64,000 nucleotides of DNA from Chryseobacterium sp. Leaf180. Its GTDB lineage: Bacteria; Bacteroidota; Bacteroidia; Flavobacteriales; Weeksellaceae. Position numbers and translations under genes: made by a program. Location: positions 1,180,450-1,244,449 of the forward strand of contig NZ_LMPJ01000001.1 in NCBI RefSeq assembly GCF_001424585.1. Reading direction: 5' to 3'. This document shows, in pieces, positions 1-7,964 of the stretch; position 1 is the stretch's first letter; every line of letters begins with the position of its first letter. The notes under the pieces are model-generated. The model saw nothing but the letters and a program-made list of their open reading frames with translations, did no database searches and was not told the origin of the DNA.

Positions 1-563
1 CTGTTGCTCTGAGATTTTACGGGAAGATCAAACTGCAGAACTGAGGTGTATTTGGCATCCGTAAAAACCTCGCGGTCTGCGCTGCTCATCTTTCTGTAGT
101 CATCTGCAAACGTGCTGATTTTCTGACGTGTTAAAGTTTTTTTCACACTGTCATAGCGGTACAGTTGCGTAGGAACGGTTTTGCCGATGAGGTTTTTGGC
201 CTTCAGACGTTCGAGACCGTCGTTGATATTTTCAATTTTGCTGAAACTGCAGCTGAGTTTTAAAATATAATTATCAAAATCGGCAGACGTTTTCACCTGA
301 CTGATGCCCGGAACGGTTTTAAATATTTTTGCAGCTTCATTCAGTTTGGCTTCAATCTCATTGCGTGTCGGCACTTTTTTGCCGTTTACGGTTCCCATTT
401 TTGCAATCGAAGCTATCCGCGTTTTGCTCTTGCTGGCATTCAGAATGATGGTGTATTCGCCACTGCCGTCGGCTTTCAGATGAATTTTATCGAGAATATC
501 GAAGCAGCTTGTCAGCAATACGAGCGGGCAAAAAAGCAGCAACAGAAAGCGTATGTTTTTCAT
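1..563 (-). CDS. Putative lipoprotein, 3' end beyond window
   Basis: Reading from the ATG at 563 to the window edge gives about 187 residues without a stop, so the C-terminus lies outside. The N-terminus is a lipoprotein signal peptide: a short basic start, a Leu-rich core and a lipobox LTSC with the modifiable Cys at residue 20. The mature part begins with a repeated-strand-like segment (HLKADGSGEYTIIL) often seen in surface lipoproteins of Flavobacteriia; no family with a known function was recognised. A sequence fitting the -7 box (TACATTTG on the minus strand) lies at 591-598, about 28 bases before the start. It is probably an exported, membrane-anchored protein of unknown role. Confidence 0.7.
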   Translation of the reverse strand, partial: MKNIRFLLLLFCPLVLLTSCFDILDKIHLKADGSGEYTIILNASKSKTRIASIAKMGTVNGKKVPTRNEIEAKLNEAAKIFKTVPGISQVKTSADFDNYILKLSCSFSKIENINDGLERLKAKNLIGKTVPTQLYRYDSVKKTLTRQKISTFADDYRKMSSADREVFTDAKYTSVLQFDLPVKSQSN

Positions 564-711
564 TAATTCTTCAGCTTGGGGTTTCCTTTCCAAATGTACT
601 GCATTTCGAGATTTTATGCATTATATTGAAGGCAGGCTTTTAAGATAATTTTGAACGGAATGATGAGGAATAGTAATGATTTTGCAGAAAATTTTTTTAA
701 AAACTAAGGAG

Positions 712-1542
712 TTAATCTTTTTTAAACGGATGAATATTCTGCTTAAACATAAGCATAATGGGAGATAAAATTTCCATTCTTTTTTGATAATAGTAGCCGG
801 TCATCAGGATAATTAACGCAGGAAAAATGAGCAGCAGTCCTTCGGTTCCTAAAAATTTCTGGGTAAGTAAAGCAGCGGAAATAAAAATCCAACCTGCCAG
901 AAAGTAATAATTGGCAACGCGGAGATTGCGGTATTGCGGATCATTTTTACGGTACGGAATAATGATGAAGCTGAGGTGTGCGAGAATGGCGCCTGATAAA
1001 ACATCAATCACGTGATGCTGAAACGTGGTTAATGTTGAGACTCCGACGAGAATTAAAGAAACAGCATACAGAATCCTCCATTTTTTCACTTCACGGAAAA
1101 CCGACCAGAAGATGAATGCAAATGTGATGTGAAGCGACGGAGACTGGTTAAACGGTGAATCAAAGGTATTTAGGAAAGAAAAAGACAGTCCCAAAATATC
1201 ATTTGAAACCTCGGGTTTTGGTACCGAATACTTTAACGGGACAATGACGAAAAATAATCCGGCTGCAATGATGACGAAAAGCATCCTCCACGCCAGAATT
1301 TTTACCTGCAGTTTATCTTTACACGCGAAAAAAACCAGACAGAAAAACAGTCCGCCGGCCATGTACGGAATGATCGACAGCGGTACAAAAGGTATCGACT
1401 GCTCAAAGTCGAATGTGAACGAAGGCACGCGGTCTAAAGATGTCGCATACCAGGTACAGAAGTTGTACACCGCCATAAATACGATGGTACAAACGGATAA
1501 TGCAAATGCCTGCTGCCGGATTTTCAGTTGCTTTTCGGTCAT
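712..1542 (-). CDS. PAP2-family membrane phosphatase
   Basis: 276 residues, with about six predicted membrane segments. The phosphatidic-acid-phosphatase core motifs are visible: PSLH at residues 135-138 (central motif) and STLTTFQHHVID at 169-180, where H176 and D180 fit the catalytic His and Asp. The first motif (KxxxxxxRP) is degenerate (KYSVPKP near 104-110), as in the AUR1/inositol-phosphorylceramide-synthase-like branch. By family it should hydrolyse or transfer a phosphoester on a lipid substrate at the cytoplasmic membrane; the substrate cannot be read from the sequence. The gene stands alone: 148 bases lie between its end and the lipoprotein gene on the same strand, and a long gene-poor stretch lies upstream. 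Confidence 0.85.
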   Translation of the reverse strand: MTEKQLKIRQQAFALSVCTIVFMAVYNFCTWYATSLDRVPSFTFDFEQSIPFVPLSIIPYMAGGLFFCLVFFACKDKLQVKILAWRMLFVIIAAGLFFVIVPLKYSVPKPEVSNDILGLSFSFLNTFDSPFNQSPSLHITFAFIFWSVFREVKKWRILYAVSLILVGVSTLTTFQHHVIDVLSGAILAHLSFIIIPYRKNDPQYRNLRVANYYFLAGWIFISAALLTQKFLGTEGLLLIFPALIILMTGYYYQKRMEILSPIMLMFKQNIHPFKKD

Positions 1543-2050
1543 TCTTTTCTGATCTTACTGATTCGTATTTATCAAAAATCAACCCATTTTGTGCTGTTTC
1601 AGGCTGTGAATACGCGAAAGCTCATGAAATGAGGATTGAAGGATCAGTATAGACCGTATGAAATTACGTTCAAATTATTGAGTAGAATCTGATCGCTGTC
1701 ATATCAGCAGAGGAAATTTTTAATACGTCTGATGAAAATAAGTGTACGCTTTTCTGTTCCGGTAGAATAATCCACCGCCGGGTTTATTTATGTACCGCGC
1801 AATACGTGAAATTACGTGGTTTTTGACCCCGGATTTAATAGGCAGACGGAAATTTCATTTCAGCTCTATCAAAAAAACGCAATTCCAAAGTGTTTAAAGT
1901 TAAAATTAATCACTGCTACCTACACCGCTTTTCAGAACATAAAAAGATGATTCATCGCGCTTTTATTCAAATTCTCACAAAGGCATTGGGAGTAAAAAAG
2001 TCGGCGGCGAACAAATATGGTGGCAGGTTTTGAAAGGTTTGGCTTATAAT

Positions 2051-2302
2051 CAGTAAACAGCCACCCGCGATCAGTAAATAGCCTTGCGCAGGTTAGAATT
2101 CCGCACCGGAGGTCAGTAATCTAGCAGCGGCGGGTAGAAATCAGACACCGTCGGTCAGTAATCTTGCTATGGCGGGTAGTAATCTCGCTTTGGCAAGTAG
2201 TGATCTCGTTCTGGAAAGTAGTGATCTTACTTTGGCGGACGGTGATCTTGCTCTGGCGGGTAGTGATCTTGCTCCGGCAGGTAGTGATCTTGTGATAGAA
2301 AT
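2051..2302. repeat. Degenerate 21-bp tandem repeat, 12 units
   Basis: Twelve consecutive 21-base units fit without indels, beginning at 2051, 2072, 2093, 2114, 2135, 2156, 2177, 2198, 2219, 2240, 2261 and 2282. The units from 2156 on are most alike (typical form TAGTGATCTTGCTCTGGCGGG), while the first five are more diverged. Because 21 is divisible by three, the frame stays open from 2097 to 2375 and reads as a heptapeptide repeat (AGSDLAL-like). The only ATG, at 2169, lies in the middle of the array. No protein family was recognised and it is unclear whether it is translated. Confidence 0.85.
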
Positions 2303-2574
2303 TATGTTAAAAAATGTTAAAGAAAAGCATCTCCCGCCGTTTCCGGTGCCGCTGTCATGTGTTGCCCTACTTTAATTGTAAATTACAGAGCATACAGTGC
2401 AGTCCAACGCTTTTGAGTTAATATATAATCCACATCACTGTTTCAATCATCTAAAACATTTATCCACCCTTTAGGGCCGGAGAAGAGAAAAATGTTTTTA
2501 TTTCTAATCCACACAAAGCCGGAACAGTACTGTTTCGAAGGTCGGGAATAAAATGACGGTACATAAAGAATCAG

Positions 2575-2603
2575 AAAACCGCACGAAAAGATCATGCGGC
2601 TTT
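2575..2603 (-). terminator. Possible terminator of the CPA1 antiporter gene
   Basis: A short GC hairpin (CCGCA at 2579-2583 with TGCGG at 2595-2599) lies 21 bases beyond the stop codon at 2624. On the minus strand it is followed by only a short T run, so the call is moderate. Confidence 0.4.
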
Positions 2604-2623
2604 ATATTGCTGTTAAAATGACG

Positions 2624-3907
2624 CTATGCTTCCTTTGTCTGCAGACCAGCATGTTCCTGTTCTTCTTTGGCAATCTTTTTTGGGTTGGCGACTTTGGCAA
2701 TGGTAAGTCCCTGCACGATAATCGAGAAAACAACCACGCAGTAGGTAATGCTTAATATGGCATTGCTGTATTCGCTTTTCGGAATCGAGATCGCCAGCGC
2801 AATGGAAACGCCACCGCGGATGCCTCCCCAAAACAGAACTTTTATGGTCTGCGGGCTGAATGTCGAACGGAAAAGTATAAACTTAGACGGTCCCCAAATC
2901 GAGATGAAACGCGCCAGAAGCACTACACCAATGGCCAGAAGTCCTGGAATTAAATAATGGTTTAGATCCTTGATCATCAGCAGTTCAAATCCGATGAAGA
3001 GGAAGAGGACGGCATTCAGAATTTCGTCAATCAGCTCCCAGAATTTGATGAGGTAATCCTGAGTGATCGATTTCATTTTAAACTTTACATTAAAATTCCC
3101 CATGAAAAGACCTGCAGCCACCATCGTGAGCGGCCCGGAAATATGAAGCTGTCTCGCAACGAGATACCCGCCCATCACAACGGCTAAAGTAACGAGCACC
3201 GAGATGATATAATCATCAACTTCACGCATCAGCCGCGAGGTAATCCACCCAAGTACAATTCCTAAAAGCAGTCCGCCGCCAGCTTCTTTAAGCAAAAGCA
3301 GTGTGATATTTTCTATTCCGAGATCCACTTCTTTGCCAATGGCAATCTGCAGGACAACGGTAAAAACCACAACGGCCATACCGTCATTGAAAAGCGATTC
3401 ACCGGCAATTTTTGTCTCTAAAGATTTTGAAACATTCGCCTGTTTCAGAATACTGAGCACCGCCACAGGATCGGTCGGGGAAATCAGCGCACCAAATACC
3501 AGACAGTAGATAAACGGAATCTGTAAACCGACAAACGGCAGAAGATAAAACATTCCGAATCCTACAATAAACGTTGAAATAATCACACCCGCCGTGGAAA
3601 ATATCAACACCGGCCGAAACTGTTCCTTCAGATCATTAATGTTAATATGAATTCCTCCCGCAAAGAGCAGGAAGTTAAGCATTGCGCCCATCAGCACCTC
3701 AGTAAAATCGATGCTGTTCATCAGTTCATTCAGTTTGCCAAAAGTTCGCGGCAGAAAGCTTTCACCAAAAAGAACGAGAATAATAGAGACCACAATGGCG
3801 ATCACCATAATACCGATCGTACTCGGCAGTTTCAAAAAACGGTAATTGATGTAGGCAAATACGGATGCCAAAACGATAAGAGCTGAAAATGAATAGTATA
3901 ATTCCAA
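2624..3907 (-). CDS. CPA1-family Na+/H+ antiporter
   Basis: 427 residues with about twelve hydrophobic spans, typical of monovalent cation:proton antiporter-1 proteins (NhaP/NHE-like). The family's key motifs are present: ALISPTDPVAV at about residues 140-150 and ESLFNDG at 170-176. The Asn-Asp pair (174-175) is the usual ion-binding pair of electroneutral CPA1 exchangers. It should expel Na+ or K+ in exchange for H+ across the inner membrane. The C-terminal tail after the last span is short, so there is no RCK/TrkA regulatory domain. It starts 20 bases after the DUF4919 gene on the same strand and is probably transcribed with it and hflX. Confidence 0.9.
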   Translation of the reverse strand: MELYYSFSALIVLASVFAYINYRFLKLPSTIGIMVIAIVVSIILVLFGESFLPRTFGKLNELMNSIDFTEVLMGAMLNFLLFAGGIHININDLKEQFRPVLIFSTAGVIISTFIVGFGMFYLLPFVGLQIPFIYCLVFGALISPTDPVAVLSILKQANVSKSLETKIAGESLFNDGMAVVVFTVVLQIAIGKEVDLGIENITLLLLKEAGGGLLLGIVLGWITSRLMREVDDYIISVLVTLAVVMGGYLVARQLHISGPLTMVAAGLFMGNFNVKFKMKSITQDYLIKFWELIDEILNAVLFLFIGFELLMIKDLNHYLIPGLLAIGVVLLARFISIWGPSKFILFRSTFSPQTIKVLFWGGIRGGVSIALAISIPKSEYSNAILSITYCVVVFSIIVQGLTIAKVANPKKIAKEEQEHAGLQTKEA

Positions 3908-3927
3908 AAAAAGAGGTTTTAATTAAA

Positions 3928-4557
3928 TTAATCAAGGTCGGCAAAGAACACCTTGATGTAGATTTTGCTGCTGTCTTTCGTCCAGACATCCATTACGCCG
4001 TCTTTCAGCGTGGTGGAGGAGCGGATGTAATCGGGGCCGACATTCAGAATGTTCAGAAAGATATATTCATCGCCCAGACTGTTGGCGAGATAAGCCGTTT
4101 CAGGTGTGCGTCCGTCACCCGAAGATTTTATAGCGCCGGTCAGAAGCCGGAGTTGAGCCACATGTAAGCTGAATTCCTTCGCATCTTCTTTCTGTTCGTA
4201 GGCCCGCAGGATAATAAGCAGCACGTCGAGATTGGTCGGGTCTTTTGCATAAAGTTCTTTCCCGATGCGGATGCAGTCGCTGATGTTGTTTAAACGGAAC
4301 GCTTCTGCGAGTTTCAGAAACTCGGCATCGGTCGTCGATACTTTGTCACGGATAAAATTGCGTCCGTAGTAGAGATGTTGCGCTTCAATGCTGTCGACCG
4401 ACGCAGGATACGACTGATATTTAAACAGCAGCCTTTCGTACCGGTATGGTGAACGCGTATTGCTGATGTTTTTACCAATCACTTCGAGATCACTGAGTGT
4501 ACGCTGCCCGCTTACAAGAAACGAGCAGAGCATTAGGATCGGGAGCCAGAATTTCAT
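3928..4557 (-). CDS. DUF4919-family exported protein
   Basis: 209 residues beginning with a cleavable signal peptide (core LPILMLCSFLVSG, likely cut before QRT). The middle resembles the DUF4919 family: a predominantly helical stretch with TPR-like character (LGKELYAKDPTNLDVLLIIL) followed by a β-rich end with GDGRTPETAY. The function of DUF4919 is unknown. The start codon overlaps the stop of hflX by 4 bases (ATGA at 4554-4557), so the two are translationally coupled, and the antiporter gene follows 20 bases downstream. Confidence 0.75.
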   Translation of the reverse strand: MKFWLPILMLCSFLVSGQRTLSDLEVIGKNISNTRSPYRYERLLFKYQSYPASVDSIEAQHLYYGRNFIRDKVSTTDAEFLKLAEAFRLNNISDCIRIGKELYAKDPTNLDVLLIILRAYEQKEDAKEFSLHVAQLRLLTGAIKSSGDGRTPETAYLANSLGDEYIFLNILNVGPDYIRSSTTLKDGVMDVWTKDSSKIYIKVFFADLD

Positions 4558-5789
4558 TGAGATTCGTCGTTTTGAGCTTCCTCTTCATCATTTTCAAAAT
4601 ATTCGAAAAGGAAATCGTTGTACGGAAATCTCGAAATGTGAATTTTCATCACCTCGTCGTAGATCAGCTTTTTCATCTCCGGAAAGTTCTCTTTCGTTAA
4701 GGCTGAAATAAATACGGTCGGGAATTTCGATTTTGCCATCCACGTTTTTTTCCATTCGTCGAGCGAAATATTTCGGCTGCTGCCCGGTGTCAGATCGTCT
4801 TCGTCTTTCTTTTCGTAATTAAAATCATCGATTTTATTGAAAACCATTATCATCGGTTTCTGATGCGCATTGATTTCCATTAAAATCTGATTCACCGATT
4901 CAATATGATCTTCGAAACTGTGATGCGAAATATCCACGACATGAATCAGCAAATCGGCTTCACGAACCTCATCAAGTGTTGATTTAAAAGATTCTACCAG
5001 TTGCGTCGGAAGTTTGCGGATAAACCCTACGGTATCAGTTAAAAGAAACGGAAGATTGCCGATGACGGTCTTCCGGACGGTCGTATCCAAGGTGGCAAAA
5101 AGCTTATTTTCAGCAAACACATCCGATTTCGAAAGCGCATTCATCAGCGTCGATTTTCCAACGTTGGTATATCCGACCAAAGCCACACGAACTACTTTTC
5201 CGCGGTTGTTCCGCTGCGTGGCCATCTGCTTGTCGATGGTTTTCAGTTTATCTTTTAAAAGCGTGATGCGGTCGCGGATGATACGTCGGTCGGTTTCGAT
5301 TTCTGTTTCCCCGGGACCACGCATCCCGATTCCTCCTTTTTGCTTATCTAAGTGAGACCACATTTTACTTAATCTAGGCAATAAATACTGGTACTGCGCC
5401 AGTTCTACCTGTGTACGTGCGTATGAAGTCTGCGCGCGCTGGGCAAAAATATCGAGGATCAGATTGGTACGGTCGAGAATCTTCACTTCCATTTCCTTTT
5501 CCAGGTTTTTAAGCTGCGAAGGCGAGAGTTCATCATCGAAAATCACGGTGCCGATTTCGTTTTCTTTTATGTATTCTTTAATTTCCTGTGCCTTTCCGCT
5601 GCCCACAAAAGTCTTGGAATCGGGCTGGGTAAGTTTCTGAGTAAAACGTCGGTCGGTTGTGGCTCCGGCAGTAAAAGCCAGAAATTCCAGTTCGTCCATA
5701 TATTCCTGCAGCTTTTCCTCATCCTGATGCTGCGTTACGACGCCCACCAAAATTACTTTTTCGTAGCTGTGTTGTTTTTTTTCTAACAT
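4554..5789 (-). CDS. hflX: GTPase HflX
   Basis: 411 residues with the HflX arrangement: an N-terminal ligand/ATP-binding domain (about 1-115), a coiled linker carrying the family signature GMRGPGETEIETDRR (155-169), and a G domain with G1 GYTNVGKS (206-213), G3 DTVG (252-255) and G4 NKID near 330. HflX binds the 50S subunit and splits stalled or heat-damaged ribosomes. The start at 5789 fits the family's N-terminus; the gene is followed by the DUF4919 gene with a 4-base overlap. The C-terminal tail is acidic (ENDEEEAQNDE). Confidence 0.96.
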   Translation of the reverse strand: MLEKKQHSYEKVILVGVVTQHQDEEKLQEYMDELEFLAFTAGATTDRRFTQKLTQPDSKTFVGSGKAQEIKEYIKENEIGTVIFDDELSPSQLKNLEKEMEVKILDRTNLILDIFAQRAQTSYARTQVELAQYQYLLPRLSKMWSHLDKQKGGIGMRGPGETEIETDRRIIRDRITLLKDKLKTIDKQMATQRNNRGKVVRVALVGYTNVGKSTLMNALSKSDVFAENKLFATLDTTVRKTVIGNLPFLLTDTVGFIRKLPTQLVESFKSTLDEVREADLLIHVVDISHHSFEDHIESVNQILMEINAHQKPMIMVFNKIDDFNYEKKDEDDLTPGSSRNISLDEWKKTWMAKSKFPTVFISALTKENFPEMKKLIYDEVMKIHISRFPYNDFLFEYFENDEEEAQNDESQ

Positions 5790-5864
5790 GAATTATTAAT
5801 AATTGATCTGAGTTGTAAGATAACATTTTTATGCCGTAAATCAAAATCACCGGTGCAAATATTT

Positions 5865-6115
5865 GCTGATTGTGAATTGTGAATTAATAATTGTGAATTG
5901 TGAATTGTGAATTTTAAGTTGTGAATTGTGAATGCTTTGATTAAAGAATAAAAAATAAAGAATAAGATAAAAAAATTGACCATTGACTTATTCACCCTCT
6001 CACCCTCCAGCGTTCCGACCCAGAAAACCACTGCCACATCCTTCGGTAAACACTGACTTTTACCGAAGGTCTTCCGAACGAGTCTCGAACGAGACCCGAA
6101 GAAAACCCTACAAAC
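5865..6115. repeat. Intergenic repeat island: 9-bp repeats and two hairpins
   Basis: From about 5868 to 5935 the 9-base word TTGTGAATT/AATTGTGAA recurs in several near-adjacent copies. At 6040-6050 and 6059-6069 is a perfect 11-bp inverted repeat (CCTTCGGTAAA and its complement, 8-base loop). It is followed at about 6070-6103 by a second palindrome centred on GTCTCGAACGAGAC. The reading frame that crosses the 9-bp repeats simply translates them (IHNSQ-type repeats) and is not a gene. The hairpins lack a clear U tract. The rest of 5790-6266 shows nothing else. Confidence 0.7.
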
Positions 6116-6266
6116 ATTAAATAAGATTTTTCGTTACCAGGATCAAAATGACAGATGATATTTGCTGACTGCGGTAGATTAACTTTTGACCTAAATATAA
6201 AATTAAACAGGTGAAATTACTGTCTTGACAGATTTATAAAAGGCAAAGTAACCACAAGATGAAAGC

Positions 6267-6920
6267 TTATGTTTTCACCAACAGCGATTTCAGCATGGCA
6301 ATCAGTTCCGGCTGCGGGTGGCAGTCGCTTTTGTCGGGTCGGTAGGAAACGTGAGACCATACACCCCAGGTTCCTTTCAGCGCCTGTGCGTTGGCTTCAA
6401 ATATATTTTCGTGATAGTTGAGTGCGATGTTCCATTTAGCGGAAAGGTGCAGAAGCAGCTCGTGGAGGTTTGCAATCTGTTTGGGAGTGTATTTTTCAAA
6501 GCCGAAAAATCCGCGGTAACCTTTTGGGTACAGCTGTACATTTTTCAGAGGAATTTCTTTTCCCGTTACCGAAAACCAACGGCCATTCTTTTGGATGAGT
6601 CCGCCCCAGCTGTCGATCTCTATGCCAATAGAAATTTCATTGAGTCGCTTATTGGTCACCTCCGAGCCAAAGGTTTTGAGTGTTTGTGCCGAAATACCAA
6701 GGTGATTGGCCCAGTATTTCTCATTAAAAAGCTGATAAATTCCGGTTTCACGGTCAATGATAAAAGCGGTAGCCACGCGTTCCGGCGTACTGCTCCACCA
6801 GTTTACATCGCCTTCTACGCTTTCTCCGGATACGGTGTGGTGCAGCACAATAATCTTTTTCGGATGCTCCGTTTTATAGTACTGATGGTCTTTAAGGGAT
6901 AAACCGGTATGAATTTTCAT
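6267..6920 (-). CDS. N-acetylmuramoyl-L-alanine amidase (Amidase_2 fold)
   Basis: 217 residues matching type 2 amidase/PGRP domains. The zinc-site signatures are IIVLHHTVSG near residue 24-33 (first His ligand) and the C-terminal VSYRPDKSDCHPQPEL, which supplies the last His and the Cys/Asp ligand. The central GIEIDSWGG also fits. The enzyme cleaves the bond between MurNAc and the stem peptide. There is no evident signal peptide (the protein starts MKIHTGLSLKDHQYY), unlike the paralogue at 62.5 kb, so it may act on recycled or phage-type substrates in the cytoplasm, or be released by another route. It is single, with no close partner genes. Confidence 0.85.
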   Translation of the reverse strand: MKIHTGLSLKDHQYYKTEHPKKIIVLHHTVSGESVEGDVNWWSSTPERVATAFIIDRETGIYQLFNEKYWANHLGISAQTLKTFGSEVTNKRLNEISIGIEIDSWGGLIQKNGRWFSVTGKEIPLKNVQLYPKGYRGFFGFEKYTPKQIANLHELLLHLSAKWNIALNYHENIFEANAQALKGTWGVWSHVSYRPDKSDCHPQPELIAMLKSLLVKT

Positions 6921-7024
6921 AGCACTTTTTCAAAAGAAATTTCTGTACCATAATGCGCTTAAAGGTGAGATACGATAAAAAAATAATTAAACGGAGACGG
7001 TTTTCTGAGACCGGTTGATAAAAA

Positions 7025-7048
7025 AAGCCACGCGGTGATGGCGTGGCT
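7025..7048 (-). terminator. Rho-independent terminator of the small membrane-protein cluster
   Basis: AGCCACGC at 7026-7033 pairs with GCGTGGCT at 7041-7048. On the minus strand the stem is followed by a run of Ts (7019-7026 read in reverse). It lies about 20 bases beyond the apparent end of the last small reading frame at 7069 and would close the operon 8716-7069. Confidence 0.65.
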
Positions 7049-7068
7049 GTTGTTTGGCTTTGATCTTT

Positions 7069-7219
7069 TTATGTATAAAGTAAAGTAAGCAGTTTGCTTC
7101 TGGAAGTGTACATGTGATAATATATTGTGGCAATAATCATTTCATCTGAAACATGATCATCCAAAACAGATACTTGTAAACCATTTCCTTTCTTCCAGTT
7201 TTACAGTAAGGTTTTTCAT
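7069..7219 (-). pseudogene. Possible small protein gene with a frameshift
   Basis: An ATG at 7219 opens a frame that stops after 20 codons (ending TSICFG). The neighbouring frame then runs open to a TAA at 7069-7071 and reads like a protein end (VLDDHVSDEMIIATIYYHMY and further to LLTLLYT). Removing one base in the purine run GAAGAAAGGAAATGG (about 7177-7191) would join the two into about 49 residues. It sits 41 bases after the 74-residue protein gene and just before a terminator, as expected for a last operon gene. This may be a decayed gene, a sequence error, or chance. Confidence 0.3.
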
Positions 7220-7260
7220 AAGTACTTTTGTATAAAATATTTACATGATGATCTGTATGA

Positions 7261-7485
7261 TTAGGAAGGGCTGTTTGAGTTTTTCATGAATTTACCCAAC
7301 TGCACAATAAGACCTGCGATAAGACCGCCGAAAAAAATTCCCCAGCAGATCGATTTGATGACAAATTCTCTGGTTTCAGTATCATCTTCTGTATGGAGCA
7401 TTGCAAAAACTGAAGAATCGAAAAATCTGAACAGGGCGATCGCGATGACAGCAACCGGAATAATGATGGGTAATTTATCTTTCAT
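7261..7485 (-). CDS. Small two-span membrane protein (family A)
   Basis: 74 residues with two hydrophobic segments (about 5-25 and 48-64) separated by an acidic loop (HTEDDTETRE). Not recognised as a named family. It resembles its upstream neighbour (7475-7672): both have KLxI..P, then LFxFF, an acid/Thr loop with DT, and S...G.FF before the second span. Its start overlaps the end of that neighbour by 11 bases, so the pair is probably translationally coupled. Confidence 0.65.
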   Translation of the reverse strand: MKDKLPIIIPVAVIAIALFRFFDSSVFAMLHTEDDTETREFVIKSICWGIFFGGLIAGLIVQLGKFMKNSNSPS

Positions 7486-7672
7486 TCTGGTGGGTTTTAA
7501 CGGTTTTTTTACGCGTCAGGAAATAAAACATCACGAAATAAAACAGTCCGGAAAAGACACTTCGGAGAATGTTTTTCGTGATGGTGTCTCCTTCCGAAGG
7601 CAGAAAGAAATTGAATAAAAACAGCACCAGCATAAAGATGGGCGTCATGATCAGGAGTTTTTTGTATGGCAT
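7475..7672 (-). CDS. Small two-span membrane protein (family A)
   Basis: 65 residues: a basic start (MPYKK), hydrophobic segment at about 6-24, loop LPSEGDTITKN, second span at about 38-52 and a basic tail (RKKTVKTHQNER), suggesting both ends face the cytoplasm. Function unknown. It is similar to the 74-residue protein with which it overlaps and lies 13 bases after the broken family-B reading frame 7686-7933. It is probably the fourth gene of one transcript. Confidence 0.65.
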   Translation of the reverse strand: MPYKKLLIMTPIFMLVLFLFNFFLPSEGDTITKNILRSVFSGLFYFVMFYFLTRKKTVKTHQNER

Positions 7673-7685
7673 AATGTAATAAATG

Positions 7686-7933
7686 TTAGTTTAAATGGGA
7701 GTTGGTTTCCTGTTTTTTCTTTTTCAAAAGCATCACGTTTCGGTAAATATTTACAGATAGCAAAAGAATCAAAAATAGATTCAGCCAGTGATAATGAAAT
7801 GCAAAATTCCTGAGTTGAAAATCATCATCAAAAAAGTGGGTGGATGCCAGCAATAGGTACGCTAAACCGAGCGTGTACAGTAGGAGTGTAGTGTACAGAT
7901 AAGTCTGGAGGTGTACAGTTTAAGAAGATTCAT
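7686..7933 (-). pseudogene. Frameshifted two-span membrane protein (family B)
   Basis: A frame open from 7919 down to the stop at 7686-7688 encodes a protein tail with no ATG in a suitable place. It aligns well with the neighbouring 79-residue protein: LY...L....LG....LL..T.F....F...N..F.....NLFL.LL and a shared LLKKK end. The missing N-terminus is found in the next frame from the ATG at 7933 (MNLLKLYTSRL, compare MIPAQLLTSKI in the neighbour). One base appears lost at roughly 7890-7905. Restoring it would give a protein of about 80 residues with two spans. It could be a true pseudogene, phase-variable, or a sequencing error. Confidence 0.6.
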
Positions 7934-7964
7934 TGCGGTCTGTTTAGTAATAACAGTTTCTTTC

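Larger units (their letters stand above)
1543..2623. other. Gene-poor stretch
   Basis: About 1.1 kb without a convincing gene. It holds a 21-bp tandem repeat (2051-2302) and, near 2575-2603, a short GC hairpin that could terminate the antiporter gene. The word TGAAATTACGT occurs twice, at 1659-1669 and 1807-1817; the second copy lies within ACGTGAAATTACGT. Nothing recognisable was found in 1820-2050 or 2380-2570. Confidence 0.6.

Noticed and set aside
2169-2375. 68-codon frame as a protein gene
   Set aside because: The only start is inside the tandem repeat and no promoter or homology is seen, so it is recorded as a repeat with the coding question left open.
5783-6037. 84-codon reading frame across the repeats (minus strand)
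   Set aside because: It mostly translates the 9-bp repeat (IHNSQ-like) and has no domain or sensible start; it is kept as a repeat entry only.
6318-6902. 194-codon frame opposite the amidase gene
   Set aside because: Shadow of a well-supported amidase with zinc-ligand motifs; no domain found.
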